A stretch of DNA of 38,589 bases from Planctomycetota bacterium (GTDB lineage: Bacteria > Planctomycetota > UBA11346). The DNA is taken from positions 1 through 38,589 of the forward strand of contig JANWWU010000062.1 of the NCBI GenBank assembly GCA_025055595.1. Reading direction: 5' to 3'. Numbering within the stretch: the first letter of the stretch is position 1; each line of letters begins with the position of its first letter. A model generated the notes under the pieces. It was given only the letters and a program-made list of their open reading frames with translations, did not search any database and was not told the origin of the DNA. Below, in pieces: positions 8,489 to 20,552 of this stretch. A program made the translations under genes and the position numbers.

Positions 8489-10408
8489 TCACGGCTCGAA
8501 GTAGGTGTAGCCCTGGATGCCGGCGGCGTAGCTCTCGACGATCTCGCGCCGCTCGGTCGGGGTCAGGCGCCCCTCGCGGACCGCGCGCTCGGCGCGGTCG
8601 CGGAACATCGCGATCAGGTCCTTGGGGTCGTACTCGACATAGCCGAGGACATCGGCGACGCTGTCGCCCTTGACCTCGCTGGTGAAATCGATGCGCCCGT
8701 CGGCATCGAGCTTGACCGAGACGATGTTGGTGTCGCCGAAGAGATTGTGCAGGTCGCCCAGCGTCTCCTGATAGGCGCCGACCAGGAAGACGCCGCACAG
8801 GTAGTCCTCGCCGGGGCGCAGCTCGTGCAGCGGCAGCGTGCGCTTGACGTCGTGGGGGTCGATGAAGTGGTCGATCTTGCCATCGCAGTCGCAGGTGATG
8901 TCGCTGAACGAGCCTTGGCGGGTCGGGCGCTCGTGCAGGCGGTGGATCGGCATGATCGGGAACAGCTGGCCGATCGCCCAGGAGTCGGGCAGCGACTGGA
9001 ACACCGAGAAGTTGCCGAAGTAGATGTCGCCGAGCGTCTCCTGCAGCTCGACGAGGTCGGGCGGCGGGTGCTTCAGCTCCCGGCACTCGCGGAGGATCCG
9101 CGCCACCACCCGCCAGAACAGGGTCTCGCCGTGGGCGCGCTGGCGCAGCGTCACGCCGTTGTGCAGGAAGGCGGTGCGGATCTGGTCGCGGTGGTAGATC
9201 GCGTCGTTGAAGCACTCCTGCAGGTTCTTCGGCGAGATCTGGCGGTGGATGTCCCACAGCTCGCGCAGCGAGGGATGGGCCTCGGGCCCGGGCTCGGCGA
9301 CCTCCTCCTCCTCCGGCTCGAAGCGGTCGACATCGAGGATGTTGAACACCAGCACCGAGGAGTAGCTGACGAGGAAGCGGCCGGACTCGGAGATGATGTC
9401 GGGATGCGGCAAGCGGTGCTTGTCGCAGGCGTTCATGATCGTCTCGACGATGTCGGCGCAGTACTCCTTGAGGTCGTAGTTGCGGCTGCCGGGGAAGTTG
9501 GAGCGCGAGCCGTCGTAGTCGACGGCGAGGCCGCCGCCGACATCGAAGATGCCCATCGCCGCGCCCTCGCGCGCCAGGTCGCAGTAGACGCGCGCCGCCT
9601 CCTGGGCCGCGGCGCGCACCGCGCCGATGTTCGGGATCTGGCTGCCGAGGTGGTAGTGCACCATCTGCAGGCAGTCGAGCATGTCCTTGGCGCGCAGCGC
9701 GTCGACGACGCGGATCGTCTCGGCCATCGTCAGGCCGAAGGTCGAGCGGTCGCCGCTGCTCTCCGTCCACTTGCCGGGCACGCGCGACGACAGCTTGAGG
9801 CGGACGCCGAGGCGCGGGCGCACGCCGAGGCGGGCGGCGCGCTCGAGGACGAGGTCGAGCTCGCTCGGCATCTCGAGGACGATCAGGGTCTGCGCGCCCA
9901 TCTTGAGGCTGGACAGCGCGAGGTCGATGAACTCGGCGTCCTTGTAGCCGTTGCAGACGATGTAGGCCTCGGGGTCCTGCATGTAGGCGAGCGCGATCAG
10001 CAGCTCGGCCTTGCTGCCGGCCTCCAGGCCGTGGTGGTAGCGGCGCCCGAACTGCGCGATCTCCTCGACGACCTGCTGCTGCTGGTTGACCTTGATCGGA
10101 TAGACGCCGCGGTAGCGGCCGCGGTAGCCGGCCTGCTGGATCGCCTCGGCGAAGCTGTCGTTGATCCGCTGGATCGTGCGGTCGAGGATGTCGCGGAAGC
10201 GCAAGAGCACCGGCAGGCCCATCCCGCGCTCCTTGATCCCGGCGACCACCTCCATCAGCGAGACATCGACGGTGTCGCCGTTGTGCGGCAGCTTGACGAC
10301 GACCTCGCCCTTGTCGTTGATGTCGAAGAAGCCAGCGCTCCAGGCGCGGATGTGGTAGAGCTCGGCGGCCTGCTGGACGGTCCAGCGTTCGAGCGCCTCG
10401 GCCTTCAT
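8489..10408 (-). CDS. speA: Biosynthetic arginine decarboxylase
   Basis: SpeA is a PLP enzyme that decarboxylates arginine to agmatine in the cytosol. The 639-residue product has the family's usual length. YPIKVNQQQ carries the likely PLP lysine (about residue 106). HHGLEAGSKAELL, CNGYKDAEFI, FHLG-like HYHLGSQI, FDVGGGLAVDYDG and SESGRFLVSYSSVLVFN follow in the expected order. The start ATG at 10408 has an AGGAG Shine-Dalgarno eight bases upstream (minus strand, 10417-10421), one of the clearest ribosome sites in the window. It is divergent from aguA, whose product consumes agmatine, with 86 bases between the two starts, so the shared control region could coordinate both. Confidence 0.96.
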   Translation of the reverse strand: MKAEALERWTVQQAAELYHIRAWSAGFFDINDKGEVVVKLPHNGDTVDVSLMEVVAGIKERGMGLPVLLRFRDILDRTIQRINDSFAEAIQQAGYRGRYRGVYPIKVNQQQQVVEEIAQFGRRYHHGLEAGSKAELLIALAYMQDPEAYIVCNGYKDAEFIDLALSSLKMGAQTLIVLEMPSELDLVLERAARLGVRPRLGVRLKLSSRVPGKWTESSGDRSTFGLTMAETIRVVDALRAKDMLDCLQMVHYHLGSQIPNIGAVRAAAQEAARVYCDLAREGAAMGIFDVGGGLAVDYDGSRSNFPGSRNYDLKEYCADIVETIMNACDKHRLPHPDIISESGRFLVSYSSVLVFNILDVDRFEPEEEEVAEPGPEAHPSLRELWDIHRQISPKNLQECFNDAIYHRDQIRTAFLHNGVTLRQRAHGETLFWRVVARILRECRELKHPPPDLVELQETLGDIYFGNFSVFQSLPDSWAIGQLFPIMPIHRLHERPTRQGSFSDITCDCDGKIDHFIDPHDVKRTLPLHELRPGEDYLCGVFLVGAYQETLGDLHNLFGDTNIVSVKLDADGRIDFTSEVKGDSVADVLGYVEYDPKDLIAMFRDRAERAVREGRLTPTERREIVESYAAGIQGYTYFEP

Positions 10409-10459
10409 ACGATCTTCTCCTGCGATGAGAGGGCGCCGTGGTTCGCCTGCGACTGCGCG

Positions 10460-10487
10460 CTGTGCGGCGACGCGCCAGCTATAGCGT
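10460..10487 (+). promoter_or_regulatory. Leaderless-type promoter of aguA
   Basis: CTGTGC (10460-10465) and TAGCGT (10482-10487) are 16 bases apart. The second element ends seven bases before the aguA ATG, and no Shine-Dalgarno is present. An overlapping TATAGC at 10480 is an alternative -10. The same intergenic region must also carry the speA promoter, which I could not locate with confidence. Confidence 0.35.
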
Positions 10488-10494
10488 GTGGCGC

Positions 10495-11544
10495 ATGGAC
10501 GGAATCCCGGAGCGCCGCTGGCCTGCGGAGTGGGAGCCGGTCGGCGCCGTGCTGCTCGCCTGGCCGCATGCCGCCAGCGACTGGGCGCCCTACCTCGACG
10601 CGGTGCGCGCCTGCTACCGCGGCCTGGCGGCGGCGGTCGCGCGCCATGCGCCGCTGCTCGTCCTCGCCGACGATGCGGCGGCGGTGCGCCGCGAGCTGCT
10701 GGCCGCCGGCGTCGCTGCGCGCCGTGCCGTGGTGCGCGACGATGTGCCCTACGACGACACCTGGATCCGCGACTACGGGCCGCTCGCGGTGTGGGAGGAC
10801 GGGCGGCTGCGGCTGCGCGACTTCGCCTTCAACGGCTGGGGCCTGAAGTTCCGCGCCGCCGCCGACAACCAGGCGACGCGGCGCCTGCACGCCGCCGGCG
10901 CCTTCGGCGCGACGCCGCTCGATACCGTCGGCTTGGTGCTCGAAGGCGGCGCGGTGGAGGGCGACGGCGCGGGCACGGTGCTGACCACCGCCGCCTGCCT
11001 GCTCTCGCCCAACCGCAACCCGCATCTGACGCGCGCCGAGATCGAGGGCGAGCTCGCGCGCTGGCTCGGAGCGCGCCGCGTCCTCTGGCTGACGCGCGGC
11101 CGTCTGCTCGGCGACGACACCGACGCCCACATCGACACGCTGGCCCGCTTCTGCCCCGATGGCGCGACGATCCTCTACCAGCGCTGCGACGATCCCGGCG
11201 ATCCGCACTTTCCGGAGCTCGCCGCGATGGAGGCGGAGCTGGCGCAGCTGTCGCGCGCCGACGGCCGGCCCTATCGCCTGGCGCCCCTGCCCTGGCCGGC
11301 GCCGCGCTACTGCCCGCGCGACGGCCACCGGCTGCCCGCCTCCTACGCCAACCTGCTGTTCGTCAACGGCGCCGTCCTCGTGCCAAGCTACGGCGACGAT
11401 GTCCGCGATCAGGCGGCGCTCGCCGCGGTCGCCAGCGCCTGCCCGGGCTGGCGGGTCGAACCGGTCGACTGCAGCGCGCTCTTGTGGCAGCACGGCGCCC
11501 TGCACTGCGCCACCCTGCAGCTGCCGGCGGGAGCCGTGCCATGA
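10495..11544 (+). CDS. aguA: Agmatine deiminase
   Basis: AguA hydrolyses agmatine to N-carbamoylputrescine and ammonia. The 349-residue protein contains the porphyromonas-type peptidyl-arginine deiminase fold signatures: TWIRDYGP, FNGWG, LEGGAVEGDGAGTVLTT, HIDTLARF, and a C-terminal GALHCATLQ with the catalytic Cys near residue 338. I start at the ATG at 10495 rather than the track's 10438, because the extra 19 residues are Arg-rich and lie over the speA upstream region. Its stop overlaps the aguB start in ATGA, so translation is probably coupled. Together with speA and aguB it completes arginine to putrescine. Confidence 0.94.
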   Translation: MDGIPERRWPAEWEPVGAVLLAWPHAASDWAPYLDAVRACYRGLAAAVARHAPLLVLADDAAAVRRELLAAGVAARRAVVRDDVPYDDTWIRDYGPLAVWEDGRLRLRDFAFNGWGLKFRAAADNQATRRLHAAGAFGATPLDTVGLVLEGGAVEGDGAGTVLTTAACLLSPNRNPHLTRAEIEGELARWLGARRVLWLTRGRLLGDDTDAHIDTLARFCPDGATILYQRCDDPGDPHFPELAAMEAELAQLSRADGRPYRLAPLPWPAPRYCPRDGHRLPASYANLLFVNGAVLVPSYGDDVRDQAALAAVASACPGWRVEPVDCSALLWQHGALHCATLQLPAGAVP

Positions 11545-12431
11545 GCGTCCTGACGGTCGCCCTGGTGCAGCAGGCGTGGTGCGGCGACGCCGCGCGGATG
11601 CGCGAGCGGCTTTCGGCCGCGATCGCCGAGGCCGCGGCGCGCGGCGCCGAGCTCGTCTGCCTGCCCGAGCTGCACGACGGCCCCTACTTCTGCCAGGGCC
11701 TCGGCGTCGAGCGCTGCGACCTCGCGGCGCCGATCCCGGGACCCGCCACCGCTTTCTACGGCGCGCTCGCCCGCGAGCACCGCGTGGTGATCGTCGCTTC
11801 GCTGTTCGAGCGCCGCGCCCCCGGCCTGTACCACAACACCGCGGCGGTCCTCGAGCGCGACGGCAGCCTCGCCGGCATCTACCGCAAGATGCACATCCCG
11901 CACGATCCCGGCTTCGAGGAGAAGTTCTACTTCGCGCCCGGCGACCTCGGCTTCGTGCCGATCGACTGCTCGCTCGGCCGCCTCGGCGTGCTGGTGTGTT
12001 GGGACCAGTGGTTCCCCGAGGCGGCGCGGCTGATGGCGCTGGCTGGCGCCGAGCTGCTGATCTACCCGACGGCGATCGGCGCCAACCCCGAGGACGACCC
12101 GGCCGAGCAGGAGCGCCAGCGCCAGGCCTGGATCACCGTGCAGCGCGGACATGCGATCGCCAACAACCTGCCGCTGCTGGCGATCAACCGCTGCGGCTTC
12201 GAGCCGCATCCCCAGGGCCAGGGGCCGGGCATCCGCTTCTGGGGCGCAAGCTTCGCCTGCGGTCCGCAGGGCGAGATCCTCGCCGAGGCCGGCGAGCAGC
12301 CGACGCTGCTCGTCGCCCGCCTCGACCGCCAGCGCTGCGAGGCGGTGCGCCGCTGGTGGCCCTTCCTGCGCGACCGCCGCATCGACGCCTACGGCGACCT
12401 GCTGCGCCGCTGGCGCGATCCGCCGCGTTGA
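11541..12431 (+). CDS. aguB: N-carbamoylputrescine amidase
   Basis: AguB is a nitrilase-superfamily enzyme that splits N-carbamoylputrescine into putrescine, CO2 and ammonia. The 296-residue protein shows the complete Glu-Lys-Cys triad: Glu43 in CLPELHDGPYF, Lys116 in YRKMHIPHDP and Cys153 in LVCWDQWFPEAAR. The PHDPGFEEKFYF stretch is typical of AguB among nitrilases. The start overlaps the aguA stop by four bases. A transporter gene follows after 29 bases, probably in the same operon. Confidence 0.95.
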   Translation: MSVLTVALVQQAWCGDAARMRERLSAAIAEAAARGAELVCLPELHDGPYFCQGLGVERCDLAAPIPGPATAFYGALAREHRVVIVASLFERRAPGLYHNTAAVLERDGSLAGIYRKMHIPHDPGFEEKFYFAPGDLGFVPIDCSLGRLGVLVCWDQWFPEAARLMALAGAELLIYPTAIGANPEDDPAEQERQRQAWITVQRGHAIANNLPLLAINRCGFEPHPQGQGPGIRFWGASFACGPQGEILAEAGEQPTLLVARLDRQRCEAVRRWWPFLRDRRIDAYGDLLRRWRDPPR

Positions 12432-12460
12432 GGGGCGGCGGCCCGCGGCAGGATGCCGTC

Positions 12461-13732
12461 ATGCAGCGAGCGGCAGCACCGGGATCCGCGCCGTCGAGCG
12501 GCGACGCTGGCGGCTGGCGGCAGCTGGCGAGCCTGACCGTCCTTGTCTCCGCCCTCGGCTACTTCGTCGACATCTACGACATCGTGCTGTTCAATGTCGT
12601 CCGCGTGCCGAGCTGCCGCGAGCTCGGCATCGATGACGCGCGCGCGCTGACCCTGCTCGACTGGCAGATGGCCGGGATGCTGCTCGGCGGCTTCGCCTGG
12701 GGCCTGCTCGGCGACCGCATCGGGCGCAAGGCCGTGCTCTTCGGCTCGATTCTCACCTATTCGCTGGCCAATCTCGCCAATGCCGCGGTCGGCCTGCCCG
12801 GCGTGCCCGGCGACCCGTACACCCAGTACGCGCTGCTGCGCGTGGTCGCCGGCTTCGGGCTGGCCGGCGAGCTCGGCGCGGCGATCACCCTGGTGTCGGA
12901 GACCACCCACCCGCGCTGGCGCGGCTATGCGACGGCGCTGGTCGCGGCGATCGGCATCGCCGGCGCGGCGGCCGCGGTCGCCGTCGCCAAGCTGACCGAC
13001 TGGCGCACGGCCTATGTCGTCGGCGGCCTGCTCGGACTCGCCCTGCTCGCCCTGCGCCTGCGCGTCCTCGAGTCGGCGCTGTTCGCCGACGTCGTCGCCA
13101 GCGGGGTGGCGCGCGGCTCGCTGCGGCTGCTGTTCAGCGAGCGGCGGCGCGTCGCGCGCCTGCTGTGGTGCACGGTGATCGGCCTGCCGCTGTGGTACAT
13201 GGTCGGGATGGTCGCCTTCCGCGCCGACAAGCTCGGCGAGGCGATGGGCGCCGCCGAACGCGCCGATCCGGCCTTCGCCACCCTCGCCTGCTACCTCGGG
13301 CTGATCGTCGGCGACCTCGCGGCCGGCTGCCTCAGCCAGTGGCTGCGCTCGCGCCGCCGCGCGGTCGTCCTCTTCCTCGCCGCGGCGGCGGCGATCTGCG
13401 TCGTCATCCTGACGCGGACCGCGCCCTCGCCGGCGCTGCTCTACGGCGGGGCGGCGGCGCTCGGCGTCGCCTGCGGCTACTGGGCGGTGTTCGTCACCAT
13501 CGCCGCCGAGCAGTTCGGCACCAACCTGCGCTCGACCGTCACCGGCATCGTCCCCAACCTGGTGCGCGGGGCGGTGCCGCTGTGGAGCTGGCTGATCGCC
13601 AGCGCCGCGCCGGCGGTCGGCCTGGTGCCCGCGACCCTCGGCATCGGCCTGGCGGTGCTCGCGCTGGCCCTGCTCGCCGTCCTGCTGCTGCGCGAAACAT
13701 ACGCCGTGCCATTGGACTACATCGAGCGCTAG
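12461..13732 (+). CDS. MFS transporter
   Basis: This 423-residue protein has about 12 hydrophobic helices and the major facilitator signature between helices 2 and 3 (GDRIGRKAVLFG), plus a related LSQWLRSRRRAV loop in the second half. The start ATG at 12461 follows a weak AGGA-type site; the track's earlier start is antisense and frame-shadow sequence of aguB. The substrate is not recognisable. Because it follows aguAB after only 29 bases, uptake or export of agmatine, putrescine or a related compound is a reasonable guess. That rests on position alone. The N-terminal helix carries acidic residues (YFVDIYDIVLF), as in some organic-acid or amino-acid MFS carriers. Confidence 0.85.
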   Translation: MQRAAAPGSAPSSGDAGGWRQLASLTVLVSALGYFVDIYDIVLFNVVRVPSCRELGIDDARALTLLDWQMAGMLLGGFAWGLLGDRIGRKAVLFGSILTYSLANLANAAVGLPGVPGDPYTQYALLRVVAGFGLAGELGAAITLVSETTHPRWRGYATALVAAIGIAGAAAAVAVAKLTDWRTAYVVGGLLGLALLALRLRVLESALFADVVASGVARGSLRLLFSERRRVARLLWCTVIGLPLWYMVGMVAFRADKLGEAMGAAERADPAFATLACYLGLIVGDLAAGCLSQWLRSRRRAVVLFLAAAAAICVVILTRTAPSPALLYGGAAALGVACGYWAVFVTIAAEQFGTNLRSTVTGIVPNLVRGAVPLWSWLIASAAPAVGLVPATLGIGLAVLALALLAVLLLRETYAVPLDYIER

Positions 13733-13739
13733 CGAGCGG

Positions 13740-13784
13740 TTGCCCGGAACCGGCATCGGTTACAGTTCAGGGCCCCACTGGAGG
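13740..13784 (+). promoter_or_regulatory. Candidate promoter and ribosome site of the PfkB-type kinase
   Basis: TTGCCC (13740-13745) and TACAGT (13761-13766) are 15 bases apart. A GGAGG Shine-Dalgarno (13780-13784) lies four bases before the ATG at 13789. This gene therefore appears to have a short, normal leader, unlike the leaderless-type starts elsewhere in the window. Confidence 0.4.
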
Positions 13785-13788
13785 CTGC

Positions 13789-14946
13789 ATGCTGGTCCAC
13801 GCCCCCGCCGAGCTGTGCCGCGCCACCGCCGAGGCCCTGGCCGCCGCGCCGCCCGCGCCGCCGATCCTCGTCGGCTTCGACGCGTTCCTCGATGACATCG
13901 TCGATGTCGTCGCGCGCCGCCAGGGTCCCGGCCGCTACGAGCGGGTGCCGACGATCGCCGACTTCGGCCAGAAGATCCTCGCCGCCGCCGGCCACAGCGC
14001 GGGCATCGGCGCGGTCAAGCGCCTGACCAAGCTCGGCGGCAACGGCCCGATCATGGCCGGGGCCCTGCTCGCCCAGGGCGCGCCGCTGACCCTGATCGGG
14101 CCGCTCGGGCAGCCGCTGCACCCCGTGTTCCAGCCCCTCGCCGAGCGCGCGCGCGTCATCTCGCTCGGCGAGCCGGCGGTGACGACCGCGCTCGAGTTCG
14201 CCGATGGCAAGATCATGCTGAACTTCAGCGATCCGCTCGATGCGGTCGACGAGCAGCGGGTGCTCGCGGCCTGCGGCGGCGAGGCGGGGTTCGCCGCGCT
14301 GTGCCGGGAGGCGCGGGCGATCGCCACCGTCAACTGGTCGCAGCTGCCGGCGATGGACGGCATCTGGCGCTGCCTGGCCGGCATCCTGCGCCGGCTGGGG
14401 CATCGGCCGCTGCTCTTCGTCGACCTCGCCGATCCCCATCGCCGGCCGGTCGAGGAGCTGCGCGCTGGCCTGGCGCTGCTCGGCGAGCTCGCGTCCTGCG
14501 CCGAGGTCGTGCTGAGCACGAACGGCAACGAGTGCCGGCAGCTGTGCCGCGCCTACGACGTCGCCTACCCGGAGCGCGCGCCGGCCTGGGAGGCGGCGCG
14601 CCAGGCCTGCGCGCAGCTGCGCGACCGCCTCGGCGTGGCGCGCGTCGCCTGCCACCTCGTCGACTGCAGCGCCGAGGCCGGCCCCGACGGCAGCCTGGGC
14701 CAGCCCGGCTTCTTCGAGCCGCAGCCGCTGCTGACGACCGGCGCCGGCGACCACTACAACGCCGGCTACCTGCTCGGGCTGCTTGCCGGCCTGCCGCCGG
14801 CGCAGCGCCTGACGCTCGGCGCCGCGACCAGCGCCTGCTACGTCGCGAGCGGGCGCTCGCCAGCGCGCGCCGAGCTCGTCTCCTGGCTGCGACAGGCCGC
14901 CGACCGCAGTCAAGCCGGGCCGCCCGCTGCCGGGGCCGCAGGCTGA
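13789..14946 (+). CDS. PfkB-family carbohydrate kinase
   Basis: This 385-residue protein belongs to the ribokinase/PfkB superfamily. It has the N-terminal VGFDAFLDDIVD, a KLGGNGPIMAGAL substrate-side motif, LSTNGNEC in the middle, and the C-terminal TTGAGDHYNAGYLLG, whose GAGD supplies the anion hole and catalytic Asp. The substrate (fructose, ribose, a nucleoside or another sugar) cannot be told from sequence. The ATG at 13789 has GGAGG upstream; the track's longer ORF overlaps the MFS gene out of frame. It sits alone between the MFS gene and dnaA. The C terminus is a disordered Ala/Pro/Gly tail. Confidence 0.85.
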   Translation: MLVHAPAELCRATAEALAAAPPAPPILVGFDAFLDDIVDVVARRQGPGRYERVPTIADFGQKILAAAGHSAGIGAVKRLTKLGGNGPIMAGALLAQGAPLTLIGPLGQPLHPVFQPLAERARVISLGEPAVTTALEFADGKIMLNFSDPLDAVDEQRVLAACGGEAGFAALCREARAIATVNWSQLPAMDGIWRCLAGILRRLGHRPLLFVDLADPHRRPVEELRAGLALLGELASCAEVVLSTNGNECRQLCRAYDVAYPERAPAWEAARQACAQLRDRLGVARVACHLVDCSAEAGPDGSLGQPGFFEPQPLLTTGAGDHYNAGYLLGLLAGLPPAQRLTLGAATSACYVASGRSPARAELVSWLRQAADRSQAGPPAAGAAG

Positions 14947-15002
14947 TACGCGCGCGCCGCCCTTGCCAGCCCTTGCCCATCCACCACCCTCAGGATTCCC
15001 CC

Positions 15003-16385
15003 GTGAGCACCGGTTCCGTCAGCCTCTCGGCGATCACTGCGCTGTGGCCCGAGGTCATCGCCGCGATCCGCGAGCGTACCGCGAATGAGCCGGGCGTGCG
15101 CCTCTGGCTCGAGACGCCGCGCGTGCGGCCGCTCGAGCTCGCCGACGGCGTGCTGGTCATCGAATGCCCGACCGCGCTGTGGGCCCAGCACCTGCGCGCG
15201 AAGTTCGCGGCAGCGCTGTGCGCGGTCTACGGCGAGCGCCTCGGGCTGCCGATCAGCGATGTGCAGTGCCGGGTGACGCGCGCGGCGCTGCGCGACCACG
15301 AGCGGGCGAAACAGCAGGCGGCGCAGCGCGCGCAGCCGCCGGCCGAGCCGCGCCCGCCGGTGCGCGCCCGTCTGCGGCTGCTTGCCGACTTCGTCGTCGG
15401 TCCGAGCAACCGCCTGGCCTTCGATGCCGTGCAGCGCCTGCTCGAGGCGCCCGAGGCCCCGATCAACCCGCTGTTCATCCACGGCCCCTCCGGCGTCGGC
15501 AAGACCCACCTCGAGCAGGGCCTGGCCCAGGCCTTCCGCGAGCGCTATCCCGCAAGCAAGGTCCTCTACCTGCGCTGCGAGCAGTTCACCAACGACTACA
15601 TCGAGGCCTGCGCCGGCGGCGCCGAGGCGCTCAACGCCTTCCGCGTCCGCGTCCGCCACCCCGACCTGCTGCTGATCGACGACATCCACTTCCTGTCCAA
15701 GGGGCAGAAGGAGCGGACCAAGGACGAGCTGTTCGCGACCTTCGAGCACCTGGCGGCGCACGGCAAGAAGGTCGTCATCACCTCCGATGCCGGGCCGGCG
15801 GACATCCGCTACCTCGAGGAGCGCTTCGTGCAGCGCTTCAGCGGCGGCCTGGTCGTGCCGCTCGAGCGGCCCGATCCGCTGGTGCGCTGCGAGGTGCTGC
15901 GGCGGCGCGCCCGCGAGCAGGGCCTCGAGCTGCCCGACGAGGTCGTCGACTATGTCGCGCAGCACATCACCGACAGCGTGCGCCTGCTCGAAGGCGCGGT
16001 CAACCGCCTGGCGCAGTTCGCGCACAGCTTCGGCCGCGGCGTCGACCTCGCGGCGGCGCGCCACTGCCTGAGCGACCTGCTCGGCCGCGAGCGCGGCGAG
16101 GATGCGGTGGCGATGGTCAAGCGCGAGGTCGCCGCCTACTTTCGCCTCCAGCCCTCCGACCTCGAGGGCCGCTCGCGCGCCGGGGCGCGCGCCGAGGCGC
16201 GCGCGGTCGCGATGTTCGTCCTGCGCCACATCACCGGCCAGGCCTACGGCGCGATCGGCCAGATCTTCGGCATCCGCAACCACACCAGCGTCCTGCACGC
16301 CTGCGACCGCGTCCGCGAGCGCCGCCTGCAGGACAGCGCGCTCGACGAGTTCATCGAGGACCTGATCGCGCGCGCCAAGCGCTGA
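15003..16385 (+). CDS. dnaA: Chromosomal replication initiator protein DnaA
   Basis: DnaA binds origin DnaA boxes and opens the origin. The 460-residue product has all four domains: an N-terminal oligomerisation domain, a short charged Gln/Ala/Pro linker, an AAA+ domain starting at DFVVGPSNRLA, and a helix-turn-helix domain IV. Walker A is HGPSGVGKTHL (Lys near 167), Walker B is LLLIDDIHFL (around 225), and the Arg-finger region is EERFVQRFSGGLV. The domain IV signature reads IFGIRNHTSVLHA, with Asn426 where most DnaA proteins have Asp (RDHTTV). The GTG start at 15003 follows CAGGAT, which could serve as AGGA ribosome site or as a -10 box. No dnaN, recF or gyrB and no canonical TTATCCACA boxes are adjacent, so this copy may not lie at the origin. 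Confidence 0.93.
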   Translation: MSTGSVSLSAITALWPEVIAAIRERTANEPGVRLWLETPRVRPLELADGVLVIECPTALWAQHLRAKFAAALCAVYGERLGLPISDVQCRVTRAALRDHERAKQQAAQRAQPPAEPRPPVRARLRLLADFVVGPSNRLAFDAVQRLLEAPEAPINPLFIHGPSGVGKTHLEQGLAQAFRERYPASKVLYLRCEQFTNDYIEACAGGAEALNAFRVRVRHPDLLLIDDIHFLSKGQKERTKDELFATFEHLAAHGKKVVITSDAGPADIRYLEERFVQRFSGGLVVPLERPDPLVRCEVLRRRAREQGLELPDEVVDYVAQHITDSVRLLEGAVNRLAQFAHSFGRGVDLAAARHCLSDLLGRERGEDAVAMVKREVAAYFRLQPSDLEGRSRAGARAEARAVAMFVLRHITGQAYGAIGQIFGIRNHTSVLHACDRVRERRLQDSALDEFIEDLIARAKR

Positions 16386-18203
<1,818 letters not shown>

Positions 18204-18262
18204 GCCTGGGCGCGCAGGGTGCCGATGGCCGCCAGCAGGCAACGGCGGCGGCGCGCGAGCGC

Positions 18263-18290
18263 TTGGGTGCGGCGGCGCGCCGCCGATACT
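18263..18290 (+). promoter_or_regulatory. Leaderless-type promoter of kinase 1
   Basis: TTGGGT (18263-18268) and GATACT (18285-18290) are 16 bases apart. GATACT ends seven bases before the kinase ATG, and there is no Shine-Dalgarno. It lies in the 94-base divergent region shared with lepA. Confidence 0.4.
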
Positions 18291-18297
18291 CTCGCGC

Positions 18298-20100
<1,803 letters not shown>

Positions 20101-20144
20101 GCGCAGCGCCGGCGGGCCGCTGCACGGTCGCGGAACGGCTGCGC

Positions 20145-20190
20145 TTGTGCAAGCAGGAAAACCGCTTATGCTGGGGCAACCCGACCGGAG
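20145..20190 (+). promoter_or_regulatory. Promoter and ribosome site of the HU-family gene
   Basis: TTGTGC (20145-20150) and TATGCT (20167-20172) are 16 bases apart, the closest to a consensus promoter in the window. A GGAG site at 20187-20190 lies five bases before the ATG. The -35 overlaps an inverted repeat, GCTTG-TG-CAAGC (20143-20154), which could be an operator. Confidence 0.5.
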
Positions 20191-20195
20191 CAGGT

Positions 20196-20552
20196 ATGCC
20201 ACAGACGATCTCCAAGCGCCATCTCGCCGACCGTCTCGCCAGCAAGTTGCATCTCTCGCAGGCCGTCGCGGCCAACGCCGTGCAGCTGGTCTTCGATGAG
20301 ATCGTCGCCGAGCTCAAGGCGGGCAATCGCCTGGAGTTCCGCGATTTCGGCGTCTTCGAGCTGGTCAGCCGCAAGCCGCGCACCGCGCTCAATCCGAAGA
20401 CGATGCAGAAGGTGCAGGTGCCGTCGCGCACCGTCGTCAAGTTCCGCCCCGGCCGCCTGCTCAAAGGCCTGGTCAAGGATGTGCCGCTGGCGCCGGAGAG
20501 CGACGGCGCGCTGCCGGCCGCCGAGGGCGCGACCCCGCCATCGGGCGCGTGA
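20196..20552 (+). CDS. HU/IHF-family DNA-binding protein
   Basis: This 118-residue nucleoid protein has the full HU/IHF fold in its first ~95 residues: an N-terminal helical region (SKRHLADRLASKL), RLEFRDFGVFELVSRKPRTALNPKT in the DNA-bending arm region, and VKFRPGRLLKGLV at the end. The NPKT motif includes the intercalating Pro. A ~20-residue acidic, Ala/Pro-rich tail follows, which is longer than in E. coli HU. It has its own well-formed promoter and Shine-Dalgarno. The stop overlaps the start of the next gene (GTGA). HU versus IHF subunit cannot be decided from sequence alone. Confidence 0.92.
   Translation: MPQTISKRHLADRLASKLHLSQAVAANAVQLVFDEIVAELKAGNRLEFRDFGVFELVSRKPRTALNPKTMQKVQVPSRTVVKFRPGRLLKGLVKDVPLAPESDGALPAAEGATPPSGA

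Noticed and set aside
14947-15002. Possible replication origin next to dnaA
   Set aside because: The 56-base gap has no TTATCCACA-type box and no AT-rich stretch. CCCATCCACCA is too weak a match.
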